Below are positions 60,301-64,000 of a DNA stretch of 64,000 bases, piece after piece; position 1 is the stretch's first letter; each line of letters starts with the position of its first letter. The stretch lies in NCBI GenBank assembly GCA_963970005.1, contig CAXAMN010021113.1, positions 101,831-165,830 of the forward strand, read 5' to 3'. A model generated the notes under the pieces. The model did no database searches. It had not been told where the DNA came from and saw nothing but the letters and a program-made list of their open reading frames with translations. The translations under genes were made by a program, and so were the position numbers. This stretch comes from Durusdinium trenchii (taxonomy: Eukaryota > Sar > Dinophyceae > Suessiales > Symbiodiniaceae).

Positions 60301-62899
60301 ATTCTTGCCCGGAACCCCCGAATTTTTAAAGCAGAAACAACTTGGATGCTCCCCCAACAACTATAGACTGAACCTCAGGATTTGTGGTCGTGACCATTTC
60401 AAGACCTAAACCCGTGACCGGACCGCCATTGGGATCTCAAATTATTGATGTTACCGGGAAGCTTTTGGAATTCTTATTCATGGCAGAGCAACCATCACAA
60501 GTGTAGTTGCAGTCGATCCTTGGTTGTTCCATGTTGTTCCAGTATCTGATCCATACCATCTCGTTCAACACCTCCATGTGGGACTGACCTCTTTGCCTGC
60601 CAAAAGCGTGCGCGAAGCGCGGGGGACTGGCATCGAAATGCCAGTGCCAGTTGCGTGTTTGAAGTGTTTGAAGTCTACTGGAAATGACGAGGAATCCATC
60701 CACATGACCCCTTTGCCTACTCTTCCAATGAGGATTCGACTCTTTGATTGGGTGTGAAGAGCGTCTCGCCCCCAAAAGCCTCAATGGGTTGTGGTCTGGT
60801 CTGACGCTACCGGGGGGTCTCCGACCTAGGGGTCGCCCTATTCGAGCTACATACCCATTTCAGACTCATCCGCGCGAGTGCGTAGGGAATTTTCGCACAG
60901 TCAGATTTGGGTGCCCTGAGAATTCCGGGCCCCGAAGCAACACAACTTCGGATCCCTGCCGAAACGGGTGGAGAAGGTCCGACCCCTCTGCCGAAACGGG
61001 TGGAGAAGGTCTGTTCGGATTCTTAGGGGTGTGGGACGAGTCGATTCCGACCGCTTTCCGGCAGGACCTCTTTGCCTCGATGACGGCGGCGCGGCAGGAC
61101 CCCACCGCGGATGCGTCCATCGTCAACGTGCCCCATCGGCGTGTGGTGGGGGCGTTGGGGTTTTGGGGGTAGAAGAGGTGCGAAGTCTTGGAGGTGGTGG
61201 GATTGGAAGAAGCTCTTTGAAATTCTTGATATATATATATATATATACCCACAAGGTGCAGTCTGGCCAAGCAAAACCAGGTCCAGTCTGACCTCATTGA
61301 ATGGTGCTTTTGTATGACCCACTCAACCCACTCTGGTCGAGATATCAGACTGACCCAGGGGATCAGATGCTGAGCGCGCGTGTGGGATGTGATTTGGTCA
61401 ACATCTGTCAACATACCCTTACTAGACCTTTTTTCCTTGGTTTCAGGCGGCCTCAGAGAAAGCTGAGAGAGACGCGAGATCCTGGGCGGAGACCCACTGC
61501 CATATCTGTTGGACCCACTGCCTTCCTGACCGGATCGTTTGGTCGCTTCGGCCGAAGCCTAGGGGGCCACCGCGCCGCCGTCCGACTCCACCTCCAGACG
61601 GTTCGATGGCACGCGGAAGGTCCTGGGAAGGTGGGAAGGTCCGGAGGTCCGTGTCCGTGGACCCCAGGTGACTGGGAGTAACTCCGTGAACGTCTTCCTG
61701 GGCATTGGCATGCCTTGGCTCTTAGCATCCTTCTACTGGTACATGCAGGCCAGGAGTCGACAGCATGTTTGAGCTTCGACAGCTGGGATCCGTTTTGAGC
61801 CTTTTTGAAAGCGTTGTTGAGAAGGTGTTTGGCACCTGCAGACCTAGTTTTGGTGGTCTGAAATCCTTAGTCACACAGTTGTTGGGTAAAGAGATTGAAA
61901 GCAATGGTGGGCGACGGGCGAGGTTTCATTGGAGGGTGGCAAGTGATTGAGTGTACCGGGTCAAGATTGGATGTGTCTTGGAATGGTCACTCAGTAGCTG
62001 AATGCAGCTGACACTTTGGCTGCTTGGAGGTGGAATAGGTTTGTTGGCTCCCAGGCCAGTCGTTCAAAAATGGCGGGACGAAAGGGTCTGCTGGCTGAAA
62101 ACGGGTGAATGTATGTAAATATCCCAGTCCCATGGAGTGTCTGGGTTATGTTATGCACTATATATTAAAATGCAACATCTATCAACATCCCCCCAGCATC
62201 CCTGCACCCAGGACCTTCCAACAGCTGGTTCGGGGATCCCAAATCCGATGGTTTTGGGACTCAAACAACCAGCGTTTCAATTAGTGACCTATCAGTGAGG
62301 CTGGCAGTGGATGCAGGATCTTTTTTGCATGTTTTTTTGCAAATCTTCCTAGCTGGTCACCACGCCCGAGCGCAGGACTGGACTGGACGCGCAGTCCACG
62401 GCCCGAAAGAAACACCCCACGGCCCGATGGGGGACCCACCGCGGTGGGGATGCAGGTGTCCTAAACCAAACCTTGGATTCGTTTTCAGAATCCACCGTTT
62501 TTTCCGCCGCTTTTCCTTCGCGCCTGCAGTGGATGAAAGCTTCCGGGACGGTTGGGTTTGTTTGTATAACTACTTACTTGCACGGATGACGTTTCTTGAG
62601 ATCTTATGTGTCCTTTTTGGTCCACGCCTCAGGATGCCTTTTAGGCCCCCCCCGACCAAATCGGAGATTCAGCCTTGTGACTTGTGTCTCACTGTGGATG
62701 AATCAACCACCCCATAGGATGGATCAACCGTCCGAATAGAATGGGTGATTCATGGCCCCACCTGGCCTGCTCCTTTCCGCCGCTGAATTCAGGGCCCAAC
62801 CTGCATGAACTCCTTCAGCTTCGCCTTGCCTTTCTACCCCATCCGCCGCAGGGCACCACCTTCGCCGTGACGTCCCAGGGGATGAGCTTTAGCGTGCTG
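19803..62899 (+). CDS. Na+/Ca2+ exchanger (NCX/SLC8 family), 43-kb multi-exon gene, partial
   Basis: This membrane antiporter normally exports one Ca2+ in exchange for three Na+. The span covers all exons listed separately below. What is seen: the two internally homologous alpha repeats (LTLMALG|SSAPE and FVALGTSVP|D, each carrying its acidic ion-binding residue), their flanking helices, and a Calx-beta (cytosolic Ca2+ sensor) domain between them, in the canonical NCX order. Nineteen firm exons total about 1.1 kb, only ~2.6% of the span. Fifteen junctions join in frame using GT, GC or GA donors. Phase breaks show that exons are missing between 20749 and 23340, between 24839 and 35779, in the loop (39.0-50.8 kb), between 53163 and 57371, and at both ends. 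The Asn that usually precedes LTLMALG is Thr here. Localisation (plasma or organelle membrane) cannot be judged without the N-terminus. No in-frame stop was seen inside the assigned exons, so the gene looks intact where readable. Confidence 0.92.
20673..20749 (+). CDS. NCX exon: VAD.FM..AIE..TS segment
   Basis: 77 nt. It begins VADLFMSAIERVTSVQRC, the diagnostic NCX sequence following the second membrane helix, and ends in a basic stretch. Acceptor AG|G, donor GT. It leaves two nucleotides of a split codon, while the next recognised exon (23340) starts a new codon, so a small exon of 1+3n nt must lie between them. Confidence 0.88.
22407..22490. repeat. Foldback (MITE-like) element, family D, copy 1
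   Basis: The left arm contains 'cctgtctgggtgtcttg' and the right arm 'caggacacccagacagg', an inverted pair of about 24 bp with two mismatches around a short loop. The same element lies at 53671-53741. Both copies are within introns of the exchanger gene. Confidence 0.85.
23340..23383 (+). CDS. NCX exon: alpha-1 repeat, first half
   Basis: 44 nt reading VWNETVATLTLMALG, the start of the alpha-1 repeat. Acceptor AG|G, donor GT. The last codon is split (GG|G) and is completed exactly by the exon at 24289, giving LG|SSAPE. In most NCX proteins the residue before LTLMALG is Asn. Here it is Thr, at a position linked to ion coordination. Confidence 0.92.
23843..23936. repeat. Foldback element, family B-like, diverged copy
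   Basis: Starts TACCAGCACC and ends GGTGCTGGTA. The interior has diverged from the 2635, 52923 and 54603 copies but keeps their length and terminal geometry. Intronic, between the two alpha-1 exons. Confidence 0.65.
24289..24373 (+). CDS. NCX exon: alpha-1 repeat, SSAPE core
   Basis: 85 nt. It begins SSAPEIMLSLNDIV and continues through a short re-entrant/loop segment ending GKLGASTI. The Glu of SSAPE is the ion-binding acid of alpha-1. Acceptor AG|G. The donor is GC ('ATT|gc'), and reading through it gives the poly-Val repeat just downstream, which is intronic. Joins in frame to 24776. Confidence 0.93.
24776..24839 (+). CDS. NCX exon: VGSAAFN helix
   Basis: 64 nt reading VGSAAFNLFVIVAVCINT then IPA: the end of alpha-1 and the following membrane helix. 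It directly continues TI| from the previous exon, giving the family motif STI-VGSAAFN. AG|G acceptor and GC donor. It leaves one nucleotide (G) for the next exon. Confidence 0.93.
25184..25236 (+). CDS. Tentative NCX exon (RETGKQEDFGVPVYFVTA)
   Basis: 53 nt with an AG acceptor and GC donor. Its phase (2 nt + 17 codons) would bridge the exons at 24776 and 35779 exactly. The translation resembles the 'R.I..F.V..VTA' segment expected here. However, the exon at 35779 encodes the same segment again (GVYAITAFFSIFA), so including both gives a partial duplication. It could be an alternative exon, a decayed duplicate or chance. Confidence 0.35.
29640..30220 (+). pseudogene. LINE endonuclease domain, frameshifted
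   Basis: Pieces of an exonuclease-endonuclease-phosphatase fold. 'ILVHGRVAIALGPRLF' and 'VLIVGYAP' are followed by 'VIGGDFNAEV' (about 29955-29987, the metal-binding GDFN motif), then 'SNSYTWWHPAKGTEHVLDHF' (the C-terminal Y-W-H and DH motif). At least two frame changes separate these pieces. Confidence 0.8.
30420..31720 (+). pseudogene. LINE reverse transcriptase domain, frameshifted
   Basis: Recognisable RT landmarks in order: 'TWRGITLLYKLLARV' (about 30537), 'EAQAGFRQG' (30625-30651), 'DKGLREGCPSSPPLFNVYH' (about 30819-30875), the catalytic 'GFADDTAL' (30968-30991) and the thumb/connection motif 'LLGHVARMPVSRPP' (about 31524). The segment after FADD is in several frames. The catalytic Asp pair is preserved but the polypeptide is not continuous. 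Confidence 0.85.
31971..32230 (+). pseudogene. LINE C-terminal triple zinc-knuckle cluster
   Basis: Three Cys/His modules: CEHCHQSWCNEKERRQHIC, then CRHCHQQMAAPNVARHEAAC, then (after a frameshift) CQTCNTLLGSVQARKNHEAR followed by Cys. The spacing is C-x2-C-x11/12-H-x-C or H-x3-C. Such knuckles bind the template RNA or target DNA in several LINE groups. The first two are in one frame, directly after the RT remains. Confidence 0.75.
32500..33230 (+). pseudogene. Possible decayed ORF downstream of the LINE, unidentified
   Basis: Three overlapping frames give a charged coiled-coil-like piece (LDAIEKEQEQQGIEITSLKR), a 120-residue open stretch from 32654 (THSTQ-like start, then 'KAVLQELSELIKLPFPLPP'), and a basic Gly/Arg/Lys tail in another frame near 33110-33180. 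This pattern of coiled coil plus basic tail is typical of LINE ORF1 or gag-like proteins, so it may be the 5' part of a second element in the same orientation. Assignment is inference only. Confidence 0.3.
33460..33483. repeat. (TCG)n microsatellite
   Basis: Eight TCG units. It encodes the poly-Ser seen in + frames here and nothing else. Confidence 0.95.
35779..35828 (+). CDS. NCX exon: ITAFFSIFA helix
   Basis: 50 nt reading IKQRGVYAITAFFSIFA. A basic cytosolic turn leads into the membrane helix that precedes 'AY.WL' in NCX proteins. Acceptor AG|A. The donor is GC, splitting the Ala codon (GC|G), which the exon at 37166 completes exactly to give FA-YVWLLF. Confidence 0.9.
37166..37208 (+). 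CDS. NCX exon: YVWLLFICVVSS helix
   Basis: 43 nt (one nucleotide completing Ala, then YVWLLFICVVSSID). It continues the FFSIFA helix. AG|G acceptor. The donor is read as GA after GAT, which leaves phase 0 and joins the tentative exon at 38994. A GC donor two nucleotides later is the alternative. Confidence 0.85.
38701..38783. repeat. Foldback repeat with 20-bp arms
   Basis: 'cctcgtgccatgtacaacgg' near the left end is repeated inverted ('ccgttgtacatggcatgagg') near the right end, with ~40 nt between. Intronic and non-coding. It directly abuts the next foldback. Confidence 0.85.
38792..38898. repeat. Foldback repeat with perfect 24-bp arms
   Basis: Arms at 38792-38815 and 38875-38898 are perfect inverted copies (core 'cttcttcaaagtgacc'). 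Between them lie two more half-arms, 'aggtcactta' and 'gggtcacttagg'. It sits ~95 bp upstream of the tentative exon at 38994. Confidence 0.9.
38994..39033 (+). CDS. Tentative NCX exon: VLLFEICTFFTLVG helix
   Basis: 40 nt after AG|G with a GT donor. It reads VLLFEICTFFTLVG and fits the helix that follows the 'S..DEV..(W/F)E' position in NCX (last helix before the cytosolic loop). The join to 37208 is in frame. A longer version would run on to 'IGIPVLLFCDW' before another possible donor. Support is by position, phase and hydrophobicity rather than by a strict motif. Confidence 0.5.
39290..39362. repeat. CT-rich microsatellite
   Basis: About 70 bp of CT/TTTCT repeat. It generates the Lys/Arg/Glu-rich run in the long minus-strand frame 38966-39910, which is therefore not a protein-coding gene. 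Confidence 0.95.
42874..42960 (+). CDS. Probable NCX loop exon, charged helix
   Basis: 87 nt (29 codons), flanked by AG|G and a GT donor. It begins DLDPEEKRRREEEEKKREAA and ends MAKACGSA. It is a strongly amphipathic, charged helix such as lies in the large cytosolic loop between the two membrane halves of NCX, and it is correctly placed between the first membrane half and the Calx-beta exons. It has no family-specific motif, so it could belong to the gene or be a chance exon-like stretch. Confidence 0.5.
45330..45434. repeat. Inverted-repeat arm, left of the AT-rich relic
   Basis: The core 45409-45433 (starting 'ggagcgctctgagcggcg') is repeated inverted at 47389-47413 with one mismatch in 25. 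Outward similarity continues as a degenerate ~70-bp alignment. Conceptual translation away from the relic gives KNAPLRAL..E..HMGGPGFGDD on this side and KNAPLTAL....FQGGSGFRGDD on the other. Confidence 0.75.
45546..45776. repeat. Large AT-rich foldback (~90-bp arms, short loop)
   Basis: The left arm (about 45546-45652) has tandem 'ccaaaattccaattttcc' units followed by 'aaaccaaagaaaccaaaaaa'. The right arm (about 45694-45776) is its inverted copy. The loop (45653-45693) is CT/GC-rich. It would extrude as a long hairpin. It lies between the left inverted repeat and the relic coding remains. Confidence 0.9.
45838..46438 (-). pseudogene. Unidentified virus-like (possibly structural) protein remnant
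   Basis: Segments in alternating frames: 'NCYHTITQTFNAGGGEINMN', 'GAFITLFRTPRSGEELNRYL', 'QKYTEFEAQSL', 'SFSYRQYRKNKFIIGMSFEK' and 'GITNFRVKGAEGALLDPNEQ'. Rich in Asn, Tyr, Phe and beta-type segments, it reads like the C-terminal half of a capsid-like protein, but I cannot match it to a named family. Three or more frameshifts. A profile search would decide. Confidence 0.4.
46441..46562 (-). pseudogene. GIY-YIG nuclease domain remnant
   Basis: It starts MVDYSKAKFYRI, then a one-base frame change leads to VYIGATCQPLSVRMAGHR. This gives the 'Y.I ... YIG' pair and the Arg of the 'R...H' helix that define the GIY-YIG fold. The domain stops there: the downstream half with the catalytic Glu is missing, replaced by the start of the next remnant. 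It acts as a homing or repair-type endonuclease when intact. This copy is dead. Confidence 0.65.
46563..47255 (-). pseudogene. Class-3-lipase-like protein, frameshifted
   Basis: From about 47255 downward it reads a charged N-terminal region, then 'TLYISGTGG', 'DDLLLVPTRNVHHNEKY', and 'ITRLVGHNLASAVI' (about 46877-46902), the nucleophile-elbow region of alpha/beta hydrolases. The usual G-H-S-L-(G/A) appears as G-H-N-L-A, so the catalytic Ser is replaced by Asn. After two frame changes it continues 'TTTYATPTI' and 'NPSDIV', then 'KEPNPLMSHSY', matching the late D/H region of class-3 lipases. It is broken and presumably inactive. Confidence 0.6.
47387..47470. repeat. Inverted-repeat arm, right of the AT-rich relic
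   Basis: The core 47389-47413 (ending 'ctcacagcgctcc') pairs with 45409-45433. Similarity extends outward for ~55 bp more at lower identity. It may be the terminal repeat of the element or two inverted copies of a host repeat between which the element sits. Confidence 0.7.
47842..47936. repeat. Foldback (MITE-like) element, family A, best copy
   Basis: 95 bp. Starts CCAGCACTCACAAAGGGGTG and ends CACCCCTTTGTGACTCCTGG, an inverted pair of about 20 bp with one or two mismatches. The interior includes 'gatccatggaggttagggg' and 'cagaacatccactcac'. Intronic. Confidence 0.92.
50061..50164. repeat. Foldback (MITE-like) element, family F, copy 1
   Basis: 104 bp starting TACCTGGAGTC and ending GACTCCAGGTA. 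The interior has 'gacccgttcgtacctcgga', 'agtacttgtttttatggggt' and 'atgtcccattttctaaggta'. The same element in inverse orientation is at 50644-50742, with diverged copies near 8502-8620 and 59227-59303. Confidence 0.88.
50644..50742. repeat. Foldback (MITE-like) element, family F, copy 2 (inverted)
   Basis: Reverse-complement copy of 50061-50164 ('tacctggaccctcc' ... 'gagactccaggta'). It ends ~71 bp before the first Calx-beta exon. The pair 480 bp apart in opposite orientation forms a larger inverted repeat. Confidence 0.85.
50814..50861 (+). CDS. NCX exon: Calx-beta domain, part 1
   Basis: 48 nt. It reads KVTCTYRLEQLSAIP and one nucleotide of the next Gly, the first beta strands of a Calx-beta domain. 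AG|G acceptor. The GT donor splits the codon G|GC, completed by the exon at 51324 to give SAIPG-FDY. In NCX the Calx-beta domain is the cytosolic Ca2+ sensor. Confidence 0.82.
51324..51384 (+). CDS. NCX exon: Calx-beta domain, part 2
   Basis: 61 nt. It reads FDYEEDEGEIQFRDGVQTA plus a split Glu codon: the 'G.DY....G.L.F..GE....' core of Calx-beta, with an acidic EEDE patch suited to Ca2+ binding. AG|G acceptor and GA donor. The split GA|G codon is completed at 51714. Confidence 0.88.
51714..51781 (+). CDS. NCX exon: Calx-beta domain, part 3
   Basis: 68 nt. It reads LTILPKKRGERSDRFQVVLE plus E-T, i.e. the 'I.I..D...E.DE.F.V.L..' strand pair of Calx-beta with part of its usual acidic residues replaced (ERSDRF). 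AG|G acceptor, GC donor. The split codon C|GC is completed at 52182. Confidence 0.88.
52182..52233 (+). CDS. NCX exon: Calx-beta domain, part 4
   Basis: 52 nt. It reads GAEFNPDFDGGEEHLR plus a split Leu codon, matching the 'G..F......GG......' hairpin before the last Calx-beta strand. AG|G acceptor, GA donor (TT|ga). The codon TT|G is completed at 53120. Confidence 0.85.
52923..53017. repeat. Foldback (MITE-like) element, family B, copy 2
   Basis: 95 bp, TACCAGCACCCTCC ... GGAGGCTCCTGGTA, with interior 'ggtggtttttggacacctc'. It lies inside the intron between Calx-beta parts 4 and 5, ~100 bp before the acceptor at 53120. Confidence 0.88.
53120..53163 (+). CDS. NCX exon: Calx-beta domain, final strand
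   Basis: 44 nt. It reads CQRLTIVVENEIRG: the terminal '..TV.I.DD' strand, where the usual acidic triplet is ENE. AG|G acceptor and GT donor, ending with one nucleotide of a split codon. The following exon was not found. Confidence 0.8.
53671..53741. repeat. Foldback (MITE-like) element, family D, copy 2
   Basis: 71 bp. 'ccatcctgtctgggtgtcct' and the inverted 'ggacacccagagaggatgg' flank a loop containing 'ggctggactaccccgcccac'. Closely related to 22407-22490, ~31 kb upstream in the same gene. Confidence 0.88.
54603..54699. repeat. Foldback (MITE-like) element, family B, copy 3
   Basis: 97 bp, TACCAGCACCCTCC ... GGAGGGTCCTGGTA. The first 40 bp are identical to the copy at 52923. The centre has 'aacctctatatataagagg'. 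Its near-identity to the neighbouring copy suggests recent spread. Confidence 0.9.
57371..57449 (+). CDS. NCX exon: LPW...PPP.YLGGW helix
   Basis: 79 nt reading LNHLIWLPWTLIFALFTPPP then AYLGGW. This is the hallmark start of the second NCX membrane half ('LPWK..FA..PPP.Y.GGW'). AG|G acceptor, one nucleotide completing a codon, GC donor after TGG, phase 0. Joins 58260. Confidence 0.93.
58024..58216. repeat. Intronic ~190-bp repeat, copy 1
   Basis: Starts 'taccttgtgagagatggttgg', passes 'gtggggtattacctgaatct' and 'gatgaaaaggcagaacttgt', and ends 'gccctgctgcaaggg'. The direct copy at 58748-58940 is highly similar along its whole length. It ends 44 bp upstream of the exon at 58260. The open frame inside it is shared with copy 2, but no family is recognised and it lies within an intron. 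Confidence 0.92.
58260..58301 (+). CDS. NCX exon: VCFFISL.HIAWLT helix
   Basis: 42 nt (14 codons), VCFFISLMHIAWLT, a membrane helix directly following YLGGW| and preceding |IIIGDLAELFGC. AG|G acceptor, GT donor, phase 0 at both ends. Confidence 0.92.
58748..58940. repeat. Intronic ~190-bp repeat, copy 2
   Basis: Direct duplicate of 58024-58216, with a few substitutions and small indels. It ends 44 bp upstream of the exon at 58985, the same distance as copy 1 from its downstream exon. A shorter, more diverged inverted copy lies near 59310-59400 in the next intron. Confidence 0.92.
58985..59020 (+). CDS. NCX exon: IIIGDLAELFGC
   Basis: 36 nt, 12 codons, IIIGDLAELFGC, matching the 'IGDLA..FGC' start of the alpha-2 repeat. 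CAG|A acceptor, GC donor, phase 0. It joins 59489 with exact family spacing (FGC + ten residues to the FVALGTS core). Confidence 0.93.
59310..59400. repeat. Diverged inverted copy of the 190-bp intronic repeat
   Basis: The reverse complement shows '.ctgg.ttta...aaaatgg..gaactt.g..' and 'ctggaagatc', aligning to the centre of the copies at 58024 and 58748. Partial and degenerate. Confidence 0.5.
59489..59551 (+). CDS. NCX exon: alpha-2 repeat core
   Basis: 63 nt reading VANVDDNITAISFVALGTSV and a final Pro: the alpha-2 counterpart of LTLMALGSSAPE. AG|G acceptor. The donor is GA (CCG|ga), and the essential Asp is the first codon of the next exon. Reading straight through gives 'PDRSG', where the same Asp codon is mimicked by the donor. 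Confidence 0.94.
59894..59996. repeat. Foldback (MITE-like) element, family A, copy 4 (inverted)
   Basis: CCAGGAGTCACAAAGGGGTG ... 'cctctgtgactgctgg', opposite orientation to the copy at 47842. Intronic, between the two central alpha-2 exons. Confidence 0.88.
61065..61127 (+). CDS. NCX exon: alpha-2 DLFAS...ADASIVN
   Basis: 63 nt, 21 codons: DLFASMTAARQDPTADAS then IVN. It provides the ion-binding Asp of alpha-2 and the conserved 'A..D..AD.SI.N' helix. CAG|G acceptor, GT donor, phase 0. Confidence 0.95.
61668..61748 (+). CDS. NCX exon: VTGSN..NVFLG.G helix
   Basis: 81 nt, 27 codons: VTGSNSVNVFLGIGMPWLLA then SFYWYMQ, the end of alpha-2 and the next membrane helix. CAG|G acceptor, GC donor, phase 0. 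It completes ASIVN|VTGSN. Confidence 0.95.
62852..62899 (+). CDS. NCX exon: late segment GTTFAVTSQGMSFSVL
   Basis: 48 nt, 16 codons, matching the 'F.V..G...FSV' segment that precedes the penultimate NCX helix. AG|G acceptor, GC donor, phase 0. The remaining C-terminal helices ('RR...GGELGG' and last TM) were not found before the window ends. Confidence 0.82.
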
Positions 62900-64000
62900 G
62901 CCGGGGCGACCCCGGGTCGGAGCAGGGGTGGCTGGTGGTGGCTGGCAACAAGGCAGCCAACGTGGACCCAAGCCAAGGGGTGGGGGACATGTAGACGGTC
63001 GAAAAAGGTGCACAACGACGCAGCTAATGAGTTGAAGTATAGTGGAAGTCTTGATTCATACACCTGCCCGTTTGAATTCAATAACCTCTTTACATGCGGG
63101 GGTTCATCATCAAGAGGCTACATGTGACTTTTTCGAGTTGGCCGATACATGCATTCCTTTTTTTTGGTGTGTGTGTGTGTGTCAACCCCTGTGCCAAAGG
63201 GTTCACTGCCAACTTCTACCTTTTTCACAGCAGGGGGCCATCCCCCTCCCCAGTGGCGGATGGCCAACGAAGAGGCCACTGGGGGGGGCTGCAAACGTAC
63301 CTGCCGAACTGTTGTACAAGCTGTCACTCCACTCTTTCTTTGTTTGTTTCCATGGTGGTTCATGCTACTTCCCCTAAACCCTTTTCCCTCGGTTTCAGCT
63401 GCCGTCCGCCGCTCGTCCGCTGCTGTCGCGAGTCTGCAGATGCGCACAAACTATTTGTTGAAACACCTTCAATTGATCGGACTCCTCACCTTGCCGTTGA
63501 GCCATTCCTTTCCTCGGAAAATTGAGTTAACTGAATACAAGTGTCGAAGTGTGTTTCGCTCAGCCGTCCCACTCGGGTGCTGAGTGTGATCCCCGTCACT
63601 GGGGCGCCGTTTTGCATCGGAAATCACCCACCACAACATGCCACCTTTCACCGGATTTCCACTGGAAGTCATTGACACATCCATAGAATCAACTGATGCA
63701 TTGGCCGCCGGGCCCAAACACGGCAGCTTCTTCTTCTTCTTTCACTGACTTACTGACCAGTTTTGCAAAGGGTTTTTGCATGATCCTCAAGCAGTGCGAT
63801 TTGAGTTTTTTTGAGCAGTTTAATTCGACGTGCATGAACTCACCACAACACTACATTCCTCCACACCATCAAGCATAAGCAGAACAAGCACAAACACAAC
63901 GTCCATCACATCCTCCAGCACGGCAACAAGCACGAGCACATCCGCAACAGCAACCATCACATCCACCTCCTCCAGTTTCTCGATAACATCAAGCACAAGC
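62900..64000 (+). other. Downstream intron or 3' region of NCX, nothing assigned
   Basis: It contains a (TG)n run at about 63168-63182 and a terminal low-complexity 'agcacaagcac/atcacatcc' tract (about 63870-64000). No C-terminal NCX exon, terminator or neighbouring gene could be supported. Confidence 0.5.

Noticed and set aside
63260..63370. Possible C-terminal NCX exon around 'GGG.K'
   Set aside because: Only a few glycines match the expected GGELGG region; no convincing helix or splice pair.
1..64000. CRISPR arrays, tRNA, rRNA and spliced-leader genes
   Set aside because: The tandem repeats present are microsatellites and foldbacks. I saw no cloverleaf, rRNA core or spliced-leader sequence by eye, though a covariance-model scan was not possible.

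Overview
The window looks like nuclear DNA of a dinoflagellate, probably Symbiodiniaceae-like. Coding density is very low. Exons are tiny (36-85 nt). Introns use GT, GC and GA donors, and almost every acceptor is AG followed by G. Short foldback repeats are scattered throughout. The taxonomic call is inference from this architecture; no marker gene is present.

The main content is one very large gene on the + strand, from at least 19.8 kb to at least 62.9 kb. It encodes a Na+/Ca2+ exchanger of the NCX (SLC8) family. I read nineteen exons with confidence (about 1.1 kb of coding sequence in 43 kb) plus three tentative ones. In order they give a transmembrane segment and membrane helix ending in the alpha-1 repeat (19.8-24.8 kb), further membrane helices (35.8-39.0 kb), a possible charged cytosolic-loop exon (42.9 kb), one Calx-beta domain split over five exons (50.8-53.2 kb), and the second membrane half with the alpha-2 repeat (57.4-62.9 kb). 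Fifteen exon junctions keep the reading frame. The first exon(s), some loop exons and the C-terminal exon(s) were not found.

The introns carry inserts. A decayed non-LTR retrotransposon (29.5-32.2 kb, +) keeps endonuclease, reverse transcriptase and three C-terminal zinc-knuckle motifs. An AT-rich block (about 45.8-47.3 kb, - strand) differs sharply in composition from its surroundings. It holds frameshifted remains of a class-3-lipase-like protein, a GIY-YIG nuclease domain and an unidentified, possibly structural, protein, which suggests an integrated virus or virus-like element. Inverted repeats bracket it, and a large foldback lies beside it. Three consecutive introns around 58-59.4 kb each carry a copy of the same ~190-bp repeat.

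The first 19.8 kb holds no gene I can support: ordinary unique-looking DNA, a 0.4-kb ACT array, foldback repeats, microsatellites, and a 0.9-kb TGCTGC/TTGGTAGC minisatellite just upstream of the first readable NCX exon. At least six families of ~70-120-bp foldback (MITE-like) elements recur across the window. No rRNA, tRNA or CRISPR was seen.
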